Positions 1-8,800 of a DNA stretch of 64,000 bases are shown one piece after another (the first letter of the stretch is position 1; every line of letters begins with the position of its first letter). The position numbers were made by a program, and so were the translations under genes. Origin of the DNA: Lacticaseibacillus suibinensis. Lineage in GTDB: Bacteria; Bacillota; Bacilli; Lactobacillales; Lactobacillaceae. Under the pieces are notes generated by a model. That model had not been told where the DNA came from. It did not search any database and worked only from the letters and a program-made list of their open reading frames with translations. The DNA lies in assembly GCF_003946175.1 (NCBI RefSeq), contig NZ_RHOK01000001.1, positions 124,001 through 188,000 on the forward strand, read 5' to 3'.

Positions 1-1066
1 TCCGGAAAATTAACGGTAGCAGCGCTGCTGGTAGCAACAAGGTCAAATTCGCCCCACTGGTGTTTGCCAAGTAGCGCAGCCCCAGCATGATTAGCGCCAC
101 TAGCAGCATGCCGCCGCCATATAGCAGCAATTCTTTTGCTTGCTCTGCCCGCGGATGATCCATGAGCAGCGCGAGCACTGCCAGCGCCTGCACAATCAGC
201 AGCACGCCAAAGCCCAGCAAGGCCCAAGGCGCCTTGCGTTTGGTCAGGCCCAGCACGGTGATTTGATGCAGCACGCTTTGATCGATGAGCTGCCCTTGCT
301 GCACGATGACCTGCCCTTGCAAAATCGCAACCGGCTTAACCGCCGCGGCGGCAGCCGCTTGCTTGGCCTTGGTTTTAGTGGTATCCACCAATTCATTGGC
401 GATGAGGGTTTGGTTGACCAAAGTCGTGGCCACTTTGTTTTGGGCTGCGGTTAAGTTAGCCGCCTTGACCGCGCGCCGGGCGGTTTGCTTGCTAGCGGTC
501 AGCTGATCACTCGTCACGCGGCCGGCGAGCTGTGCCGCAACGGCCTTGCTGGCGGCTTCAAAGGCCTGGTGGCGCTGGGCCTGCGTTAACCCATAAGCCT
601 GGGTTAAAAAGGCCGTGCTGAATTGATAGAAATAAGGGTAATCGGCCTTGCTGTATTGGGCGCGGAACGTTTTGGTCAGCTCCGCCGGCGTCGGGACCGC
701 CAGCACAGCATTGGCGTTATCCTTTTGCGCCTTCTTCAGGGCGGTCTGCGCTTTGCTGGTGGCGGTGGTTTCCACCGTTGCTAACGCTTTTTCGAACCGA
801 GTCAGTTGATCGGCTTGCTTGGTGCTGACGCTTTGATCATAACTGTACACCGGCGTGGTGGCATTGGCCGCCGCGACCCGCGCCTTTTTAGTGCTGGCAA
901 GATCTTGCACGGTTTGCGTGGCAATGATGGTTTGCGGCGCGGCAGTGTTGACCTTTACCTGCAGTGGCCGCGGCCACAAAATCCACGCCGCCAACGCAAA
1001 CAGCACTGCGCTAAATATCAGCAGCAGTGCTAAAGCACGATGACTAAATTTTGGCGTTGTTTCCAT
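1..1066 (-). CDS. pgpH: PgpH-type 7TM-HD cyclic-di-AMP phosphodiesterase, N-terminal part (cut by window edge)
   Basis: Open minus-strand frame from an ATG at 1066-1064 to the window edge with no stop, about 355 codons. It starts with a short cytoplasmic stretch, a membrane helix (about residues 12-32, rich in L/A/F) and then a long Ala/Gln/Lys-rich soluble region typical of the extracytoplasmic 7TMR-HDED domain. After residue 270 it turns into hydrophobic helices, the beginning of the 7TM block. The HD hydrolase domain would lie off the left edge. Position directly downstream of phoH is the usual place of the YqfF/PgpH gene in Firmicutes. The family hydrolyses c-di-AMP at the membrane. A GGGGG ribosome site lies at 1073-1077 and overlaps the end of phoH, so the two are probably co-translated. 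The function rests on architecture and synteny because the catalytic domain is not visible. Confidence 0.8.
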   Translation of the reverse strand, partial: METTPKFSHRALALLLIFSAVLFALAAWILWPRPLQVKVNTAAPQTIIATQTVQDLASTKKARVAAANATTPVYSYDQSVSTKQADQLTRFEKALATVETTATSKAQTALKKAQKDNANAVLAVPTPAELTKTFRAQYSKADYPYFYQFSTAFLTQAYGLTQAQRHQAFEAASKAVAAQLAGRVTSDQLTASKQTARRAVKAANLTAAQNKVATTLVNQTLIANELVDTTKTKAKQAAAAAAVKPVAILQGQVIVQQGQLIDQSVLHQITVLGLTKRKAPWALLGFGVLLIVQALAVLALLMDHPRAEQAKELLLYGGGMLLVALIMLGLRYLANTSGANLTLLLPAALLPLIFR

Positions 1067-1079
1067 CGCTGTTCCCCCG

Positions 1080-2051
1080 CTAAGCCTTGGACTGCTCGCT
1101 GGCCTCGCCATACGCTTCAATGATCTTCGCGACCACCGGATGCCGCACAACATCGCTGGCGGCAAAGGTGGCAAAACCAATGTGATCGATATCCTTAAGA
1201 ATCTTCTGGGCCTGAATCAAGCCACTGTGTTGGTTAGGCGGCAAGTCGATTTGGGTGATGTCGCCGTTGACAATCATCTTCGACGAAAACCCGAGCCGCG
1301 TCAGGAACATCTTCATTTGCATCTGGGTGGTGTTTTGGGCCTCATCCAAAATGGCAAAGGCATTGTCTAAGGTCCGCCCCCGCATGTAAGCCAGTGGCGC
1401 AATTTCAATCACGCCGCGGTCCATCAAGCGATTAGTGTGGTCCGTACCGAGCACCGCGTACAAGGCATCATAAATCGGCCGCAAGTAGGGATCGACTTTC
1501 TCCTTCAGATCGCCAGGCAAAAAGCCCAAGTTTTCACCGGCTTCAACCGCCGGCCGGGTAAGGATGATTTTTTCGACCTCACCAGCCTTCATGGCGGCCA
1601 CAGCCATGACCACTGCTAGGTAAGTTTTCCCGGTGCCGGCTGGGCCGATGCCGAAGGTAATATCATTGTGCTTGATCGACTGCACGTACTGACGCTGGCC
1701 AAAATTCTTGACGCGAATCGGCGCCCCTTTGGCATCGCGAATCAGCGTTTCACTGTACATGTCAGCAAAATACTCCAAAGTACCGCGTTTGGCCATGTTG
1801 ATGGCTGACACCACATCTTGAGGCGCCACGGCAATGCCCCGACCCAGCAGTGTCAGCAATTGCGTGATGAGCTGGTAAGCTAAACTCGTGGCCGCTGGCG
1901 TGCCCGACAAGCGCAACTCTTGGCCAAATGGGGCAATGAGCACATCCAGTCCTTCCTCGATCAAGGTCAGGTTCTGATCATTGATGCCAGCAATGGCAAT
2001 CGCCTGATCTGCGCTGGCCAATGTCAGCGTCTTTTCCACAGTTTCTGGCAA
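1080..2051 (-). CDS. phoH: PhoH family ATPase
   Basis: A 323-aa PhoH-like protein of normal length. The P-loop GPAGTGKTY (about residue 137) and a Walker-B region ILDEAQNTT are clear, and a KH-like N-terminal region precedes them. Members are cytoplasmic NTPases of the SF1-helicase-like fold, thought to act in RNA metabolism; the exact substrate is not known. The start is a TTG at 2051, chosen because a GGGGG ribosome site sits 7-8 bases upstream and no in-frame ATG fits better. An extended -10 (TGGTAGAAT, minus strand, about 2080-2088) could drive the phoH-pgpH operon, since a terminator separates it from yqeY. Confidence 0.93.
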   Translation of the reverse strand: MPETVEKTLTLASADQAIAIAGINDQNLTLIEEGLDVLIAPFGQELRLSGTPAATSLAYQLITQLLTLLGRGIAVAPQDVVSAINMAKRGTLEYFADMYSETLIRDAKGAPIRVKNFGQRQYVQSIKHNDITFGIGPAGTGKTYLAVVMAVAAMKAGEVEKIILTRPAVEAGENLGFLPGDLKEKVDPYLRPIYDALYAVLGTDHTNRLMDRGVIEIAPLAYMRGRTLDNAFAILDEAQNTTQMQMKMFLTRLGFSSKMIVNGDITQIDLPPNQHSGLIQAQKILKDIDHIGFATFAASDVVRHPVVAKIIEAYGEASEQSKA

Positions 2052-2124
2052 AAAGCGGCCCCCTTAATGATTTGCTTTTATTCTACCATAAAGCGCATCG
2101 CCTCGCGCCGTAGCGGTGGCAATC

Positions 2125-2152
2125 AAAAACCCGTCCAGGACTGCTGGGCGGG
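2125..2152 (-). terminator. Rho-independent terminator after yqeY
   Basis: On the minus strand CCCGCCCAG pairs with CCTGGACGGG (one mismatch) around a 4-base loop, followed by TTTTT. It lies just downstream of the yqeY stop and separates yqeY from phoH. Confidence 0.75.
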
Positions 2153-2162
2153 CAATGCAACC

Positions 2163-2606
2163 TTAGCCTAACTTTGCTTTGACGATGCGATTAACCATGG
2201 CCCCATCGGCTTGGCCTTTCACTTTTGGCATCAGGGTCTTCATGACCTTACCAAAATCGCTTTTGCCGGTAGCGCCAACTTCGGCAATCGTTTCATCGAC
2301 CAGTTTGGTCACTGCGGCTTCATCGAGTTGCGCTGGCAGATAAGCTTCGACGATTTTGATTTCGGCTTCCAGCGGCGTCACCAAATCCTCGCGGCCGGCT
2401 TTGCTGAATTCTTCCAAGCTCTCTTTACGCTGCTTCAGCTCGGTGGAAAGCACTGCCTTTTCGTCTTCCGGCGTGAGGTCATGGCCCAAGTCAATCTGCT
2501 TGTTTTGCAAGGCGGACTTTAACATCCGCACCGTGCTTAACGTTTGCTTGTCCTTGGCCTTCATTGCCGTTTTCATTTGTTCGTTCAATTGATCCAATAC
2601 TGCCAT
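2163..2606 (-). CDS. yqeY: GatB/YqeY domain protein
   Basis: A 147-aa protein made of the YqeY domain found at the C-terminus of GatB. It is all helical, with the usual features: N-terminal MAVLDQLNEQMK, central ELKQRKESLEEF, and the C-terminal KVMKTLMPKVKGQADG segment. The stand-alone family is cytoplasmic and has tRNA-amidotransferase-like structure; a precise role is not settled. The ATG at 2606 is preferred over the longer frame start at 2645, because AAAGGAAG lies 6-13 bases upstream and the extra residues look like translated terminator sequence. It follows rpsU, as in most Firmicutes. Confidence 0.92.
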   Translation of the reverse strand: MAVLDQLNEQMKTAMKAKDKQTLSTVRMLKSALQNKQIDLGHDLTPEDEKAVLSTELKQRKESLEEFSKAGREDLVTPLEAEIKIVEAYLPAQLDEAAVTKLVDETIAEVGATGKSDFGKVMKTLMPKVKGQADGAMVNRIVKAKLG

Positions 2607-2627
2607 GTTGATCTTCCTTTCTGACGC

Positions 2628-2656
2628 AAAAAACGCGCGCCACAATCGGCGCGCGC
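2628..2656 (-). terminator. Terminator between rpsU and yqeY
   Basis: A perfect 8-bp GC-rich stem (2634-2641 with 2648-2655, 6-base loop) followed on the minus strand by six T. It stands 12 bases after the rpsU stop and could attenuate read-through into yqeY. Confidence 0.8.
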
Positions 2657-2667
2657 TTTGGCGAAAA

Positions 2668-2844
2668 TTAGAACTTCTTGCGCTTGCGTGCAGCTTCAGA
2701 TTTTAACTTCCGCTTAACGCTTGGCTTTTCGTAGAATTCCCGCTTCCGGTATTCGGCTAAAGTACCTGACTTGGATACGGTGCGCTTGAAGCGCCGAAGA
2801 GCATCATCGAGAGATTCGTTTTTCTTAACGACCGTCTTTGCCAT
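2668..2844 (-). CDS. rpsU: 30S ribosomal protein S21
   Basis: A 58-aa protein, [19 protein letters not shown] at the start and a very basic [15 protein letters not shown] tail, which is the S21 family signature at normal length. S21 binds the small ribosomal subunit near the anti-Shine-Dalgarno region and helps initiation. The ribosome site GGAGGGAGGG is unusually strong and lies about 7 bases upstream of the ATG. A near-consensus sigma-A promoter lies 63 bases upstream of the start codon, and a terminator follows the gene, so it is likely highly and partly independently expressed. Confidence 0.97.
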   Translation of the reverse strand: MAKTVVKKNESLDDALRRFKRTVSKSGTLAEYRKREFYEKPSVKRKLKSEAARKRKKF

Positions 2845-2906
2845 ATGATATCCCTCCCTCCGACACTTGTGTAACCATTGATAGATACCATCGCAAGTTC
2901 TTGTCT

Positions 2907-2935
2907 ATTATATCTAAGTTGAAAAATCGCGTCAA
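2907..2935 (-). promoter_or_regulatory. Sigma-A promoter of rpsU
   Basis: On the minus strand TTGACG (2935-2930), 17-base spacer, TATAAT (2912-2907). It has the correct spacing and near-perfect hexamers, upstream of rpsU. Confidence 0.85.
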
Positions 2936-3080
2936 TACAGCATTTATCGAAATTGGCGATATTCTGTGATTTTTATCCCTGAAGGCCTACGCTTTTTCTC
3001 CCCGTCAGCTATGGTAAAATGAAAGCGAACGCAATACAGCGAACAATCCCGCCCCGGGTTCGGGCGAAAGGTGGATGAAC

Positions 3081-3908
3081 ATGGCAGCAACGAATTACTA
3101 TATTATCTCAGATTCAATCGGCGAAACCGGCCTCAAGCTGGCCCAAGCCGCCGCGGCGCAATTTGCCGATCAAAGTGCCCATTATCTGCGCTTTCCGTTT
3201 GTGCATGATCAAACCAAACTGATGAGCACCTTGGATGCGGCGAAAAAAGACGATGGCATCGTGATTGCGACCTTGGTGACACCAGGCATGGCGCATGTCG
3301 CCAAGGAATATGCCCAGCAAATCAAGGTGCCACTGATTGACGTGATGACGCCGATTCTCAAAGCCGTCAGTCAAGGCACCGGTGAAGCCCCTAGCGGCGT
3401 GGCTGGCGCGGTTCATGACCTGGACGAAAAATACTTTGATCGCATCTCGGCGATGGAATTCGCCGTGCTTTATGATGACGGGAAGGATCCCAAAGGCTTC
3501 CTGGAAGCCGACATCGTGCTGTTAGGAGTCTCGCGCACCAGCAAAACCCCACTGTCGCTGTTCCTCGCCAACCGCAATCTTAAAGTGGCAAACCTGCCGC
3601 TGGTGCCAAATGCGCACATTCCGGAAGAAATCTGGAAAGTCGATCCCAAGAAAATCGTTGGCCTCACCACCGATGCTTCAGTGCTGATGGAATTCCGGCG
3701 CCAGCGGATGATTGCTTACGGCCTGGATCCTGACACCGCCTACTCGGCCCGCGGCCAGGTGAACGACGAATTGCAATTTGCCGATGATCTTTACAAGAAG
3801 CTCGGCTGCATGGTGATCAACACCGCCCACCGCTCGATTGAAGAAACGGCGATGCTCATTCTCGAGCACATGGGCCTAGATGAAGTCGACGATGCCGCTA
3901 AGCAGTAA
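3081..3908 (+). CDS. ppsR: PPDK-regulatory-type bifunctional kinase/phosphorylase (DUF299)
   Basis: A 275-aa protein of the DUF299 family (YqfL/PpsR/RP1). The family reversibly phosphorylates and dephosphorylates pyruvate phosphate dikinase or PEP synthase using ADP and phosphate. The P-loop-like GVSRTSKTPLS is at about residue 152, and the N-terminal YYIISDSIGETG motif is intact. The ATG at 3081 has GGTGG 6 bases upstream; the in-frame ATG at 3075 abuts the ribosome site and is less likely. An extended -10 (TGGTAAAAT, around 3012) precedes it. Lactobacilli often carry this gene beside rpsU/phoH even when no PPDK is evident, so its substrate here is uncertain. Confidence 0.88.
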   Translation: MAATNYYIISDSIGETGLKLAQAAAAQFADQSAHYLRFPFVHDQTKLMSTLDAAKKDDGIVIATLVTPGMAHVAKEYAQQIKVPLIDVMTPILKAVSQGTGEAPSGVAGAVHDLDEKYFDRISAMEFAVLYDDGKDPKGFLEADIVLLGVSRTSKTPLSLFLANRNLKVANLPLVPNAHIPEEIWKVDPKKIVGLTTDASVLMEFRRQRMIAYGLDPDTAYSARGQVNDELQFADDLYKKLGCMVINTAHRSIEETAMLILEHMGLDEVDDAAKQ

Positions 3909-3920
3909 ATGGAAATCAAA

Positions 3921-3950
3921 AACTCAGGTCAGTGGTGACCTGAGTTTTTT
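3921..3950 (+). terminator. Bidirectional terminator between ppsR and kdgA
   Basis: A perfect 11-bp stem (3921-3931 with 3936-3946) with a 4-base loop, T-run on the plus side and A-run on the left side, so it can stop both converging genes. Confidence 0.88.
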
Positions 3951-3986
3951 CGTCTTAGTTGGCGGTTTAAGCGCCACCAGAGCGGA

Positions 3987-4631
3987 TCAGCCGCGGATGC
4001 GGTCCAATTCGGCTTTGTAAGCCTTAGCGGTAGCCGTGACCCCAGCATAATCGCCAGTCTTGGCGGCGGCAGTTAAGTTGGAGCCGGCACCAACTAAGGT
4101 GACGCCAGCGGCGAACCATTCGGCCATGTTATCGAGCGCAACTCCGCCAGTGGGCATGATCGACAACTGTGGGAATGGTGCCTTGACGGCTTTGACCATG
4201 GCTGGGTGCATCACGGCGCCTGGGAACAGCTTGACCAAATCACAACCGGCTTCCAAAGCGCGCTGGATTTCCGTTGGCGTCATGCAGCCTGGTGTGTAAG
4301 GGATGTTGTACAGATTGCACATCTTGGCTACTTCCGCGTTGAAGGACGGACTGACAATGAAGGCCGCCCCTGCTGACAACGCCAGCCGCGCCGTCACCGG
4401 ATCGAGCACCGTACCGGCCCCGATAATGACACTGGTGTCATCGTGATACTTTTGGGCCAGTTCTTGAATGACGTTTGCCGCATTCGGCACGGTGAAGGTC
4501 AGCTCAATGGCAGTGACGCCGCCGGCAATCACGGCATCGCTTTGTTTCAACGCGCCTTCCGGGGTATCATCGCGAATCACCGCGACCACGCCTGCTTGCT
4601 TGAGGCGCAATAAGTTCTCAACTTTTTGCAT
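3987..4631 (-). CDS. kdgA: 2-dehydro-3-deoxy-phosphogluconate aldolase
   Basis: A 214-aa class I aldolase of the KDPG/KHG family. The Schiff-base lysine lies in LVKLFPG, the general acid/base glutamate in AIELTF, and the phosphate-binding MPTGGV and GAGSNL motifs are present. It cleaves KDPG to pyruvate and glyceraldehyde-3-phosphate in the cytoplasm. The divergent neighbour is the KDG kinase that makes its substrate, so the pair forms the last two steps of hexuronate or pectin/glycosaminoglycan sugar breakdown. The uptake and isomerase genes are not in this window. The ribosome site is AAAGGAGA, followed by a TACAAT -10 at 4676-4681. Confidence 0.93.
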   Translation of the reverse strand: MQKVENLLRLKQAGVVAVIRDDTPEGALKQSDAVIAGGVTAIELTFTVPNAANVIQELAQKYHDDTSVIIGAGTVLDPVTARLALSAGAAFIVSPSFNAEVAKMCNLYNIPYTPGCMTPTEIQRALEAGCDLVKLFPGAVMHPAMVKAVKAPFPQLSIMPTGGVALDNMAEWFAAGVTLVGAGSNLTAAAKTGDYAGVTATAKAYKAELDRIRG

Positions 4632-4699
4632 GTTGAATAGTCTCCTTTAGTGTTCAATCAGTTCCTAACAAGGACATTGTACGCCTTTTCCGATATTAA

Positions 4700-4713
4700 G
4701 GAAACCGTTTGCC
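4700..4713. promoter_or_regulatory. Candidate KdgR operator between kdgA and kdgK
   Basis: The sequence GGAAACCGTTTGCC has an AAAC-C-GTTT core, an imperfect LacI-family-like dyad. It overlaps the -35 region of a divergent TACAAT promoter for kdgA and lies 12 bases upstream of the extended -10 TGTTACACT (4723-4731) of kdgK. A LacI-type regulator is encoded 1.2 kb away. The assignment is inference from position and symmetry. Confidence 0.4.
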
Positions 4714-4778
4714 TAAAGAATATGTTACACTGATTTTAGACATAAAAGGCTTACATTTACCAGTAAGGAGTGATTGTC

Positions 4779-5798
4779 ATGTCAACGATTTTAACCATGG
4801 GTGAAATGCTATTGCGGCTGAAGCCGGTGGATCATCAGCGCATTCTGCAGGCGAATACTTTCGAGGCCAATTACGGCGGCGCCGAGGCCAATGTCGCGGT
4901 CTCTCTGGCCCAGCTCGGCGATGACGCAGCAGTGCTGACCAAAGTGCCGGCTAATCTGCTCGGGCAAAAAGCGCTCAATACGCTGCGCGAATTTGGTGTG
5001 GAGACGAGTCGCGTGCTGCAAGGTGGACCGCGCCTCGGGATTTACTTTTTTGAAAAAGGGGCGTCGATTCGCAGCACCAACGTGGTTTATGATCGCGCCG
5101 GCAGTGCTTTTGCCTTAGCCGAAGCCAGCGAGTTTGACTGGCCCACCATATTCAACGGCGTCGATTATTTCTATTTCTCCGGCATCACCCCCGCCTTGTC
5201 GCCGGCCTTGGCCGCGGCCTTAGACGAGGCCTTGGCTTATTGCCACGCGCACGCCATCAAGGTCTGCCTAGACGCCAATTACCGCGGCAAGCTTTGGTCG
5301 CCTGAGCAGGCGCAGCCGGTGATTGCCCGGTACATGCCGTTTGTTGATGTTCTGCTGGCCAATGATGAGGATTTCGAAGCCGCCCTGGGTATTAAAGCCT
5401 TCGATGGCGATATGAGCACCGGCATCGATCAGCTGCCGAGCTTCAAAACGGCAATGACGCAGCTAGCGGCCAAGTACCCCAATCTGCACACCATTGCCAG
5501 CGTGGTCCGCAACATTCATTCCGTCGAACAGCATGACTGCACCGCTTTGATGTGGCAAGCCGGTCAATTTTACCAAGGCCCGGTTTATCATATGCACGTG
5601 TTTGAAGGGGTGGCTTCTGGTGATGCCTTTGGCGCCGGGTTGCTCCATGCGCTGAAGCATGGCTTTGATCCGCAGGCCCAAATCGATTATGCCGATACCG
5701 CCAGCGCCTTGAAGCTGACCATCAGCGGTGATTTAAATCTGGTATCTGACGCTGATATTCGCGGCGCCATGGTTAACGCTGGTGGCGTGAACCGCTAA
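4779..5798 (+). CDS. kdgK: 2-dehydro-3-deoxygluconokinase (PfkB family)
   Basis: A 339-aa ribokinase/PfkB-fold sugar kinase. N-terminal MGEMLLRLKP, the substrate loop GGAEANVAVSLAQLG and the C-terminal anion-hole/catalytic motif GVASGDAFGAG are intact. The MLLRL start is typical of KdgK rather than fructokinase. It phosphorylates KDG with ATP, feeding the divergent KdgA aldolase. The start is the ATG at 4779 with AAGGAG 8 bases upstream; the in-frame GTG at 4770 overlaps that site. A strong terminator follows. Confidence 0.9.
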   Translation: MSTILTMGEMLLRLKPVDHQRILQANTFEANYGGAEANVAVSLAQLGDDAAVLTKVPANLLGQKALNTLREFGVETSRVLQGGPRLGIYFFEKGASIRSTNVVYDRAGSAFALAEASEFDWPTIFNGVDYFYFSGITPALSPALAAALDEALAYCHAHAIKVCLDANYRGKLWSPEQAQPVIARYMPFVDVLLANDEDFEAALGIKAFDGDMSTGIDQLPSFKTAMTQLAAKYPNLHTIASVVRNIHSVEQHDCTALMWQAGQFYQGPVYHMHVFEGVASGDAFGAGLLHALKHGFDPQAQIDYADTASALKLTISGDLNLVSDADIRGAMVNAGGVNR

Positions 5799-5812
5799 CT
5801 GAAAGCAAATTG

Positions 5813-5844
5813 AACCCGGCTGCGCAACTTGCAGCCGGGTTTTT
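5813..5844 (+). terminator. Terminator after kdgK
   Basis: A perfect 11-bp stem AACCCGGCTGC / GCAGCCGGGTT with a 7-base loop and a T tract. It lies between converging kdgK and the LacI-type regulator and may act on both. Confidence 0.85.
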
Positions 5845-5847
5845 AGT

Positions 5848-6834
5848 TTAGAGTGAGGCGCGCAGATGGAGTGTGGCCGGAATTTCCGTCCGGGCCACAG
5901 ACACAGCCTCGCCGCTCATCAAGGCCACCAGCCGTTCGGCCACGGCCCGCCCAATTTGCTCAGGGTGCTGATCAAGTACCGATAGCGCCGGATTGGCCAG
6001 TTCGCCCCAGTTCCAATCATCATAGCCACATAAGCCGACTGCCACAGGTACAGCGACAGCATGGGCCTGGAGCCAGCGCAAACTAGCCATCAGCAAGTTC
6101 CCATTCGCAGCAAAAATCGCCGGGTGATGCTCCGCATTTGCAGCCAGCCAAGGCTTGATGCCCGCCACGGTGCTATCTTTGCCCACTTCTAGCAAGCTAA
6201 CGCTGGCCCCTGCGGCCTGGGCCGCGACTTTAAACCCTTCATAGCGTTCAGCTCTGACCGAGGCGTCCTTAACGGGTTGGCTGATCACCAGCAGGCGCCG
6301 GTAGCCTTTTGCCACCACTGCCTCAGCCAAGGCAGCGCTAGCGGTCTGGTCGTTTGACGTCACACAAGGAAAGCTGAGCGGCGTCAACACCCGGTCCACC
6401 AGCACCACCGGCAAGCCAGCGGTGCGGAGGGCCTCATACGCACTGGCCTGCCCCCGCGCCGGTTGCAAGATGATGCCGTCGACATTAGAGGCCACGAGAC
6501 TCGCCAAGGCCTGCGCTTCGGTGGCGGGGTCCTCACCGCCATCAGCAATCAAAATCTGATCACCATGGTCATGGGTGACCGCGGCGATCCCTTTAATGAG
6601 GAAAGTCGAGTAGACATTGGAGACATCCCCCACCACGACGCCAATTTGATGCGAGCGCTTGGAGCGCAAGGCACTGGCGTTATGGTTGGGCACGTATCCC
6701 AGTGCCGCAATCACCGCGGCAATGCGCTGTCGCGTAGCAGGCGACATGCGGTCGAATTGCCCAGTTAGGTAGCGAGAAATCGTGGATTTAGATACCCCAG
6801 CCGCCGCTGCGACCTCATTGATGGTCGTTGTCAT
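5848..6834 (-). CDS. kdgR: LacI/GalR-family regulator, probably KdgR
   Basis: A 328-aa repressor. An N-terminal LacI helix-turn-helix (INEVAAAAGVSKSTISRYL) with hinge is followed by a periplasmic-binding-protein-like sensor domain with the usual QIGVVVGDVSN start. It lies 3 bases after nfo and converges on kdgK, so control of the kdgA/kdgK pair is the natural inference. Its effector is probably KDG or KDPG. The ATG at 6834 has GAGGC upstream inside the nfo 3' end, consistent with an nfo-kdgR transcript. The KdgR name rests on context and general resemblance. Confidence 0.72.
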   Translation of the reverse strand: MTTTINEVAAAAGVSKSTISRYLTGQFDRMSPATRQRIAAVIAALGYVPNHNASALRSKRSHQIGVVVGDVSNVYSTFLIKGIAAVTHDHGDQILIADGGEDPATEAQALASLVASNVDGIILQPARGQASAYEALRTAGLPVVLVDRVLTPLSFPCVTSNDQTASAALAEAVVAKGYRRLLVISQPVKDASVRAERYEGFKVAAQAAGASVSLLEVGKDSTVAGIKPWLAANAEHHPAIFAANGNLLMASLRWLQAHAVAVPVAVGLCGYDDWNWGELANPALSVLDQHPEQIGRAVAERLVALMSGEAVSVARTEIPATLHLRASL

Positions 6835-6836
6835 GA

Positions 6837-7748
6837 TTATGCCTCTTTCTCTGCCAGCGGTGCCGCGCCTAAGGCTACCAAATCAGCCGGCGCAAAGTGA
6901 CCGGTTTTGAGCCAGTTGATTTCTGGGCCATACGGTGGCACCAAATGCTTGCGGTCTGACCCGACATACGGCGTTTCCAAAATCTTGGGAATGCCTTGCA
7001 ATTGCGGGTGATGCGCAATCGCGTTGAGGCAGTCAAACCCTAGCGTGCCAAAGCCAATATTGGTATGGCGGTCCTTGTGCGCGCCTTGCGGATTTTTGGA
7101 ATCATTGAGGTGAATCAGCGCTAGTTTGTTTAAGCCAATCACATGGTCGAAAGTATTGAGCACGCCATCGAAGTCATCCCGCACCGGATAGCCGGCGTCG
7201 CTCATGTGACAAGTATCCATCGTCACCATCACCTTGTCCTGCAGCTCGACCTGGTCAATGATAGCCGCCAATTCTTCAAAGGTGCGGCCGATTTCGGTGC
7301 CTTTACCGGCCATCGTTTCCAAGGCAATGACCACGTGTTGGTCCGGTGTGAGTATTTCGTTCAGTCCTTTAGCGATTTGGTTGATTGCCGCTTCCGGGCC
7401 GGCGCCAACATGCGCCCCGGGGTGAAACGGCATCGCGTAGGCCTGCAGCGCCTCGGCGCGTTGCACTTCCTCCTTCATGAACTGCACTGCAAAGGGATAA
7501 TTCTCCGGCTTGACAGTGTTGCCAAGGTTAACGATGTAAGGCGCATGAATGACCGTGTGACTCAATCCGGCCTCCTCCATCAGTTTTAAACCTTCTGGTA
7601 TCCGCATGTCTGCTACCGCTTTGCGTCTAGTGTTCTGGGGGGCACCGGTATAGAACTGCAAGGTCGTGGCCTTGTAGCTCTGGGCCTCTGCCACTGCCCC
7701 TACCAGCATTTTGGTGCCTTTCATGCTTACATTTGCTCCGATTAACAT
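6837..7748 (-). CDS. nfo: Endonuclease IV (AP endonuclease)
   Basis: A 303-aa TIM-barrel AP endonuclease of the Nfo family. Zinc-binding motifs are visible: [35 protein letters not shown] and DRHTNIGFG. It cuts 5' to abasic sites in base-excision repair. The ATG at 7748 is preceded by GGAGG at an 8-base distance; the longer frame starts at a TTG that lies in the upstream terminator's T tract and is unlikely. The last codons abut the LacI regulator. Confidence 0.95.
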   Translation of the reverse strand: MLIGANVSMKGTKMLVGAVAEAQSYKATTLQFYTGAPQNTRRKAVADMRIPEGLKLMEEAGLSHTVIHAPYIVNLGNTVKPENYPFAVQFMKEEVQRAEALQAYAMPFHPGAHVGAGPEAAINQIAKGLNEILTPDQHVVIALETMAGKGTEIGRTFEELAAIIDQVELQDKVMVTMDTCHMSDAGYPVRDDFDGVLNTFDHVIGLNKLALIHLNDSKNPQGAHKDRHTNIGFGTLGFDCLNAIAHHPQLQGIPKILETPYVGSDRKHLVPPYGPEINWLKTGHFAPADLVALGAAPLAEKEA

Positions 7749-7761
7749 GACCCTATCCTCC

Positions 7762-7784
7762 AAAAAAAGCCGGGCTGCCCCGGC
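7762..7784 (-). terminator. Terminator after yitT
   Basis: On the minus strand GCCGGG, 4-base loop, CCCGGC, then seven T, located between the yitT stop and the nfo ribosome site. Confidence 0.85.
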
Positions 7785-7791
7785 GCATTCG

Positions 7792-8712
7792 TTAGTCTGT
7801 CTTTGGTTCGTAGAAATGCCCCATGATTTTCACCGACTCGGTTATCGAGACAAACGCATAAGGATCACTGCGCTTCATTGCATCTTGCAGGTCATAGATT
7901 TCAGCCCGCGAAATGATGGTGAAGAGAATGGTTTTTTCTTCGTGGTGGAACGCCCCTTCGGCATCATGCACAATGGTGATGCCCCGGCGCAAGGTGTTTT
8001 GAATCTCGTTGACCACGGCTTTTTGCTGATCGGTGACAATCATCACCTGAAGGCGCTGCTGCCGCGTGTACATGGAATCCATCACCCGGCCGTTGATGAA
8101 AATCGCCAGCGCCGAGTACAACGCATGTGGCCAGTCATTGACAAAGCCCGCCAGGAACACAATCACGATGTTGACCGCGATGTTCACTGTTCCTATCGTG
8201 GTGCCGGTTTTCTTCCGCCAGACGATACCGATGATATCGAGCCCACCAGTGGAGATGTTATTCCGCAGCGCAAAGCCGGTGCCGAGACCATTGATGACGG
8301 CCCCGAAAATCCCACAAACAATGGGATCGGTCGTGAGCGGCTTCACCACCCCCAGCAAGCGAATCATAATCGTCGAAAAAATAACGGCTAAGAAAGTAAA
8401 CACGGTGAAGCGGTGACCAATTTGCCGCCATGCAATCACAAACAACGGTACGTTCAGCAGGAAAAGCAAGGTCCCAGTCGAGAAAATATCGGTGGTGCCG
8501 AGACGACCAAAAGGTGTGGTCAGCTGAAAATTGAACCATTTACGGATGACTGTGGCCACCAGTTGCGCAGCCCCAGTGACCCCGCTGGCGAAAACGCCAC
8601 CTGGTTCCCAAAACATATTCAAAGCTAAGGCGACACAAATACTGTAGAAGAAGGCTGCGGTGAACCGACTCCAGTTTTGGTGCCGTCTGATCAGCCGATC
8701 AATTTCTTGCAT
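7792..8712 (-). CDS. YitT family membrane protein
   Basis: A 306-aa protein with five or so N-terminal membrane helices (DUF161/YitT, about residues 15-205) and a C-terminal cytoplasmic DUF2179 domain starting near [13 protein letters not shown]. The [19 protein letters not shown] segment is typical of the family. Function and substrate are not known; YitT relatives are proposed transporters. The ATG at 8712 is chosen because AAAGGA is 9 bases upstream and the longer frame would translate a hairpin-rich intergenic region. An extended -10 TGGTATACT lies about 32 bases upstream of the start codon. Confidence 0.88.
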   Translation of the reverse strand: MQEIDRLIRRHQNWSRFTAAFFYSICVALALNMFWEPGGVFASGVTGAAQLVATVIRKWFNFQLTTPFGRLGTTDIFSTGTLLFLLNVPLFVIAWRQIGHRFTVFTFLAVIFSTIMIRLLGVVKPLTTDPIVCGIFGAVINGLGTGFALRNNISTGGLDIIGIVWRKKTGTTIGTVNIAVNIVIVFLAGFVNDWPHALYSALAIFINGRVMDSMYTRQQRLQVMIVTDQQKAVVNEIQNTLRRGITIVHDAEGAFHHEEKTILFTIISRAEIYDLQDAMKRSDPYAFVSITESVKIMGHFYEPKTD

Positions 8713-8800
8713 AACGTGATCCTTTCCCTGTGTTAGTGCATTAAGTATACCACGCCGCCAAGCCGCGGCGCAGGGAATCCAAGCGTTTGAGATAGAGACC

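Noticed and set aside
140-1043. Several plus-strand frames in the first kilobase
   Set aside because: They lie opposite the minus-strand pgpH frame, which has synteny, a ribosome site and membrane-protein composition.
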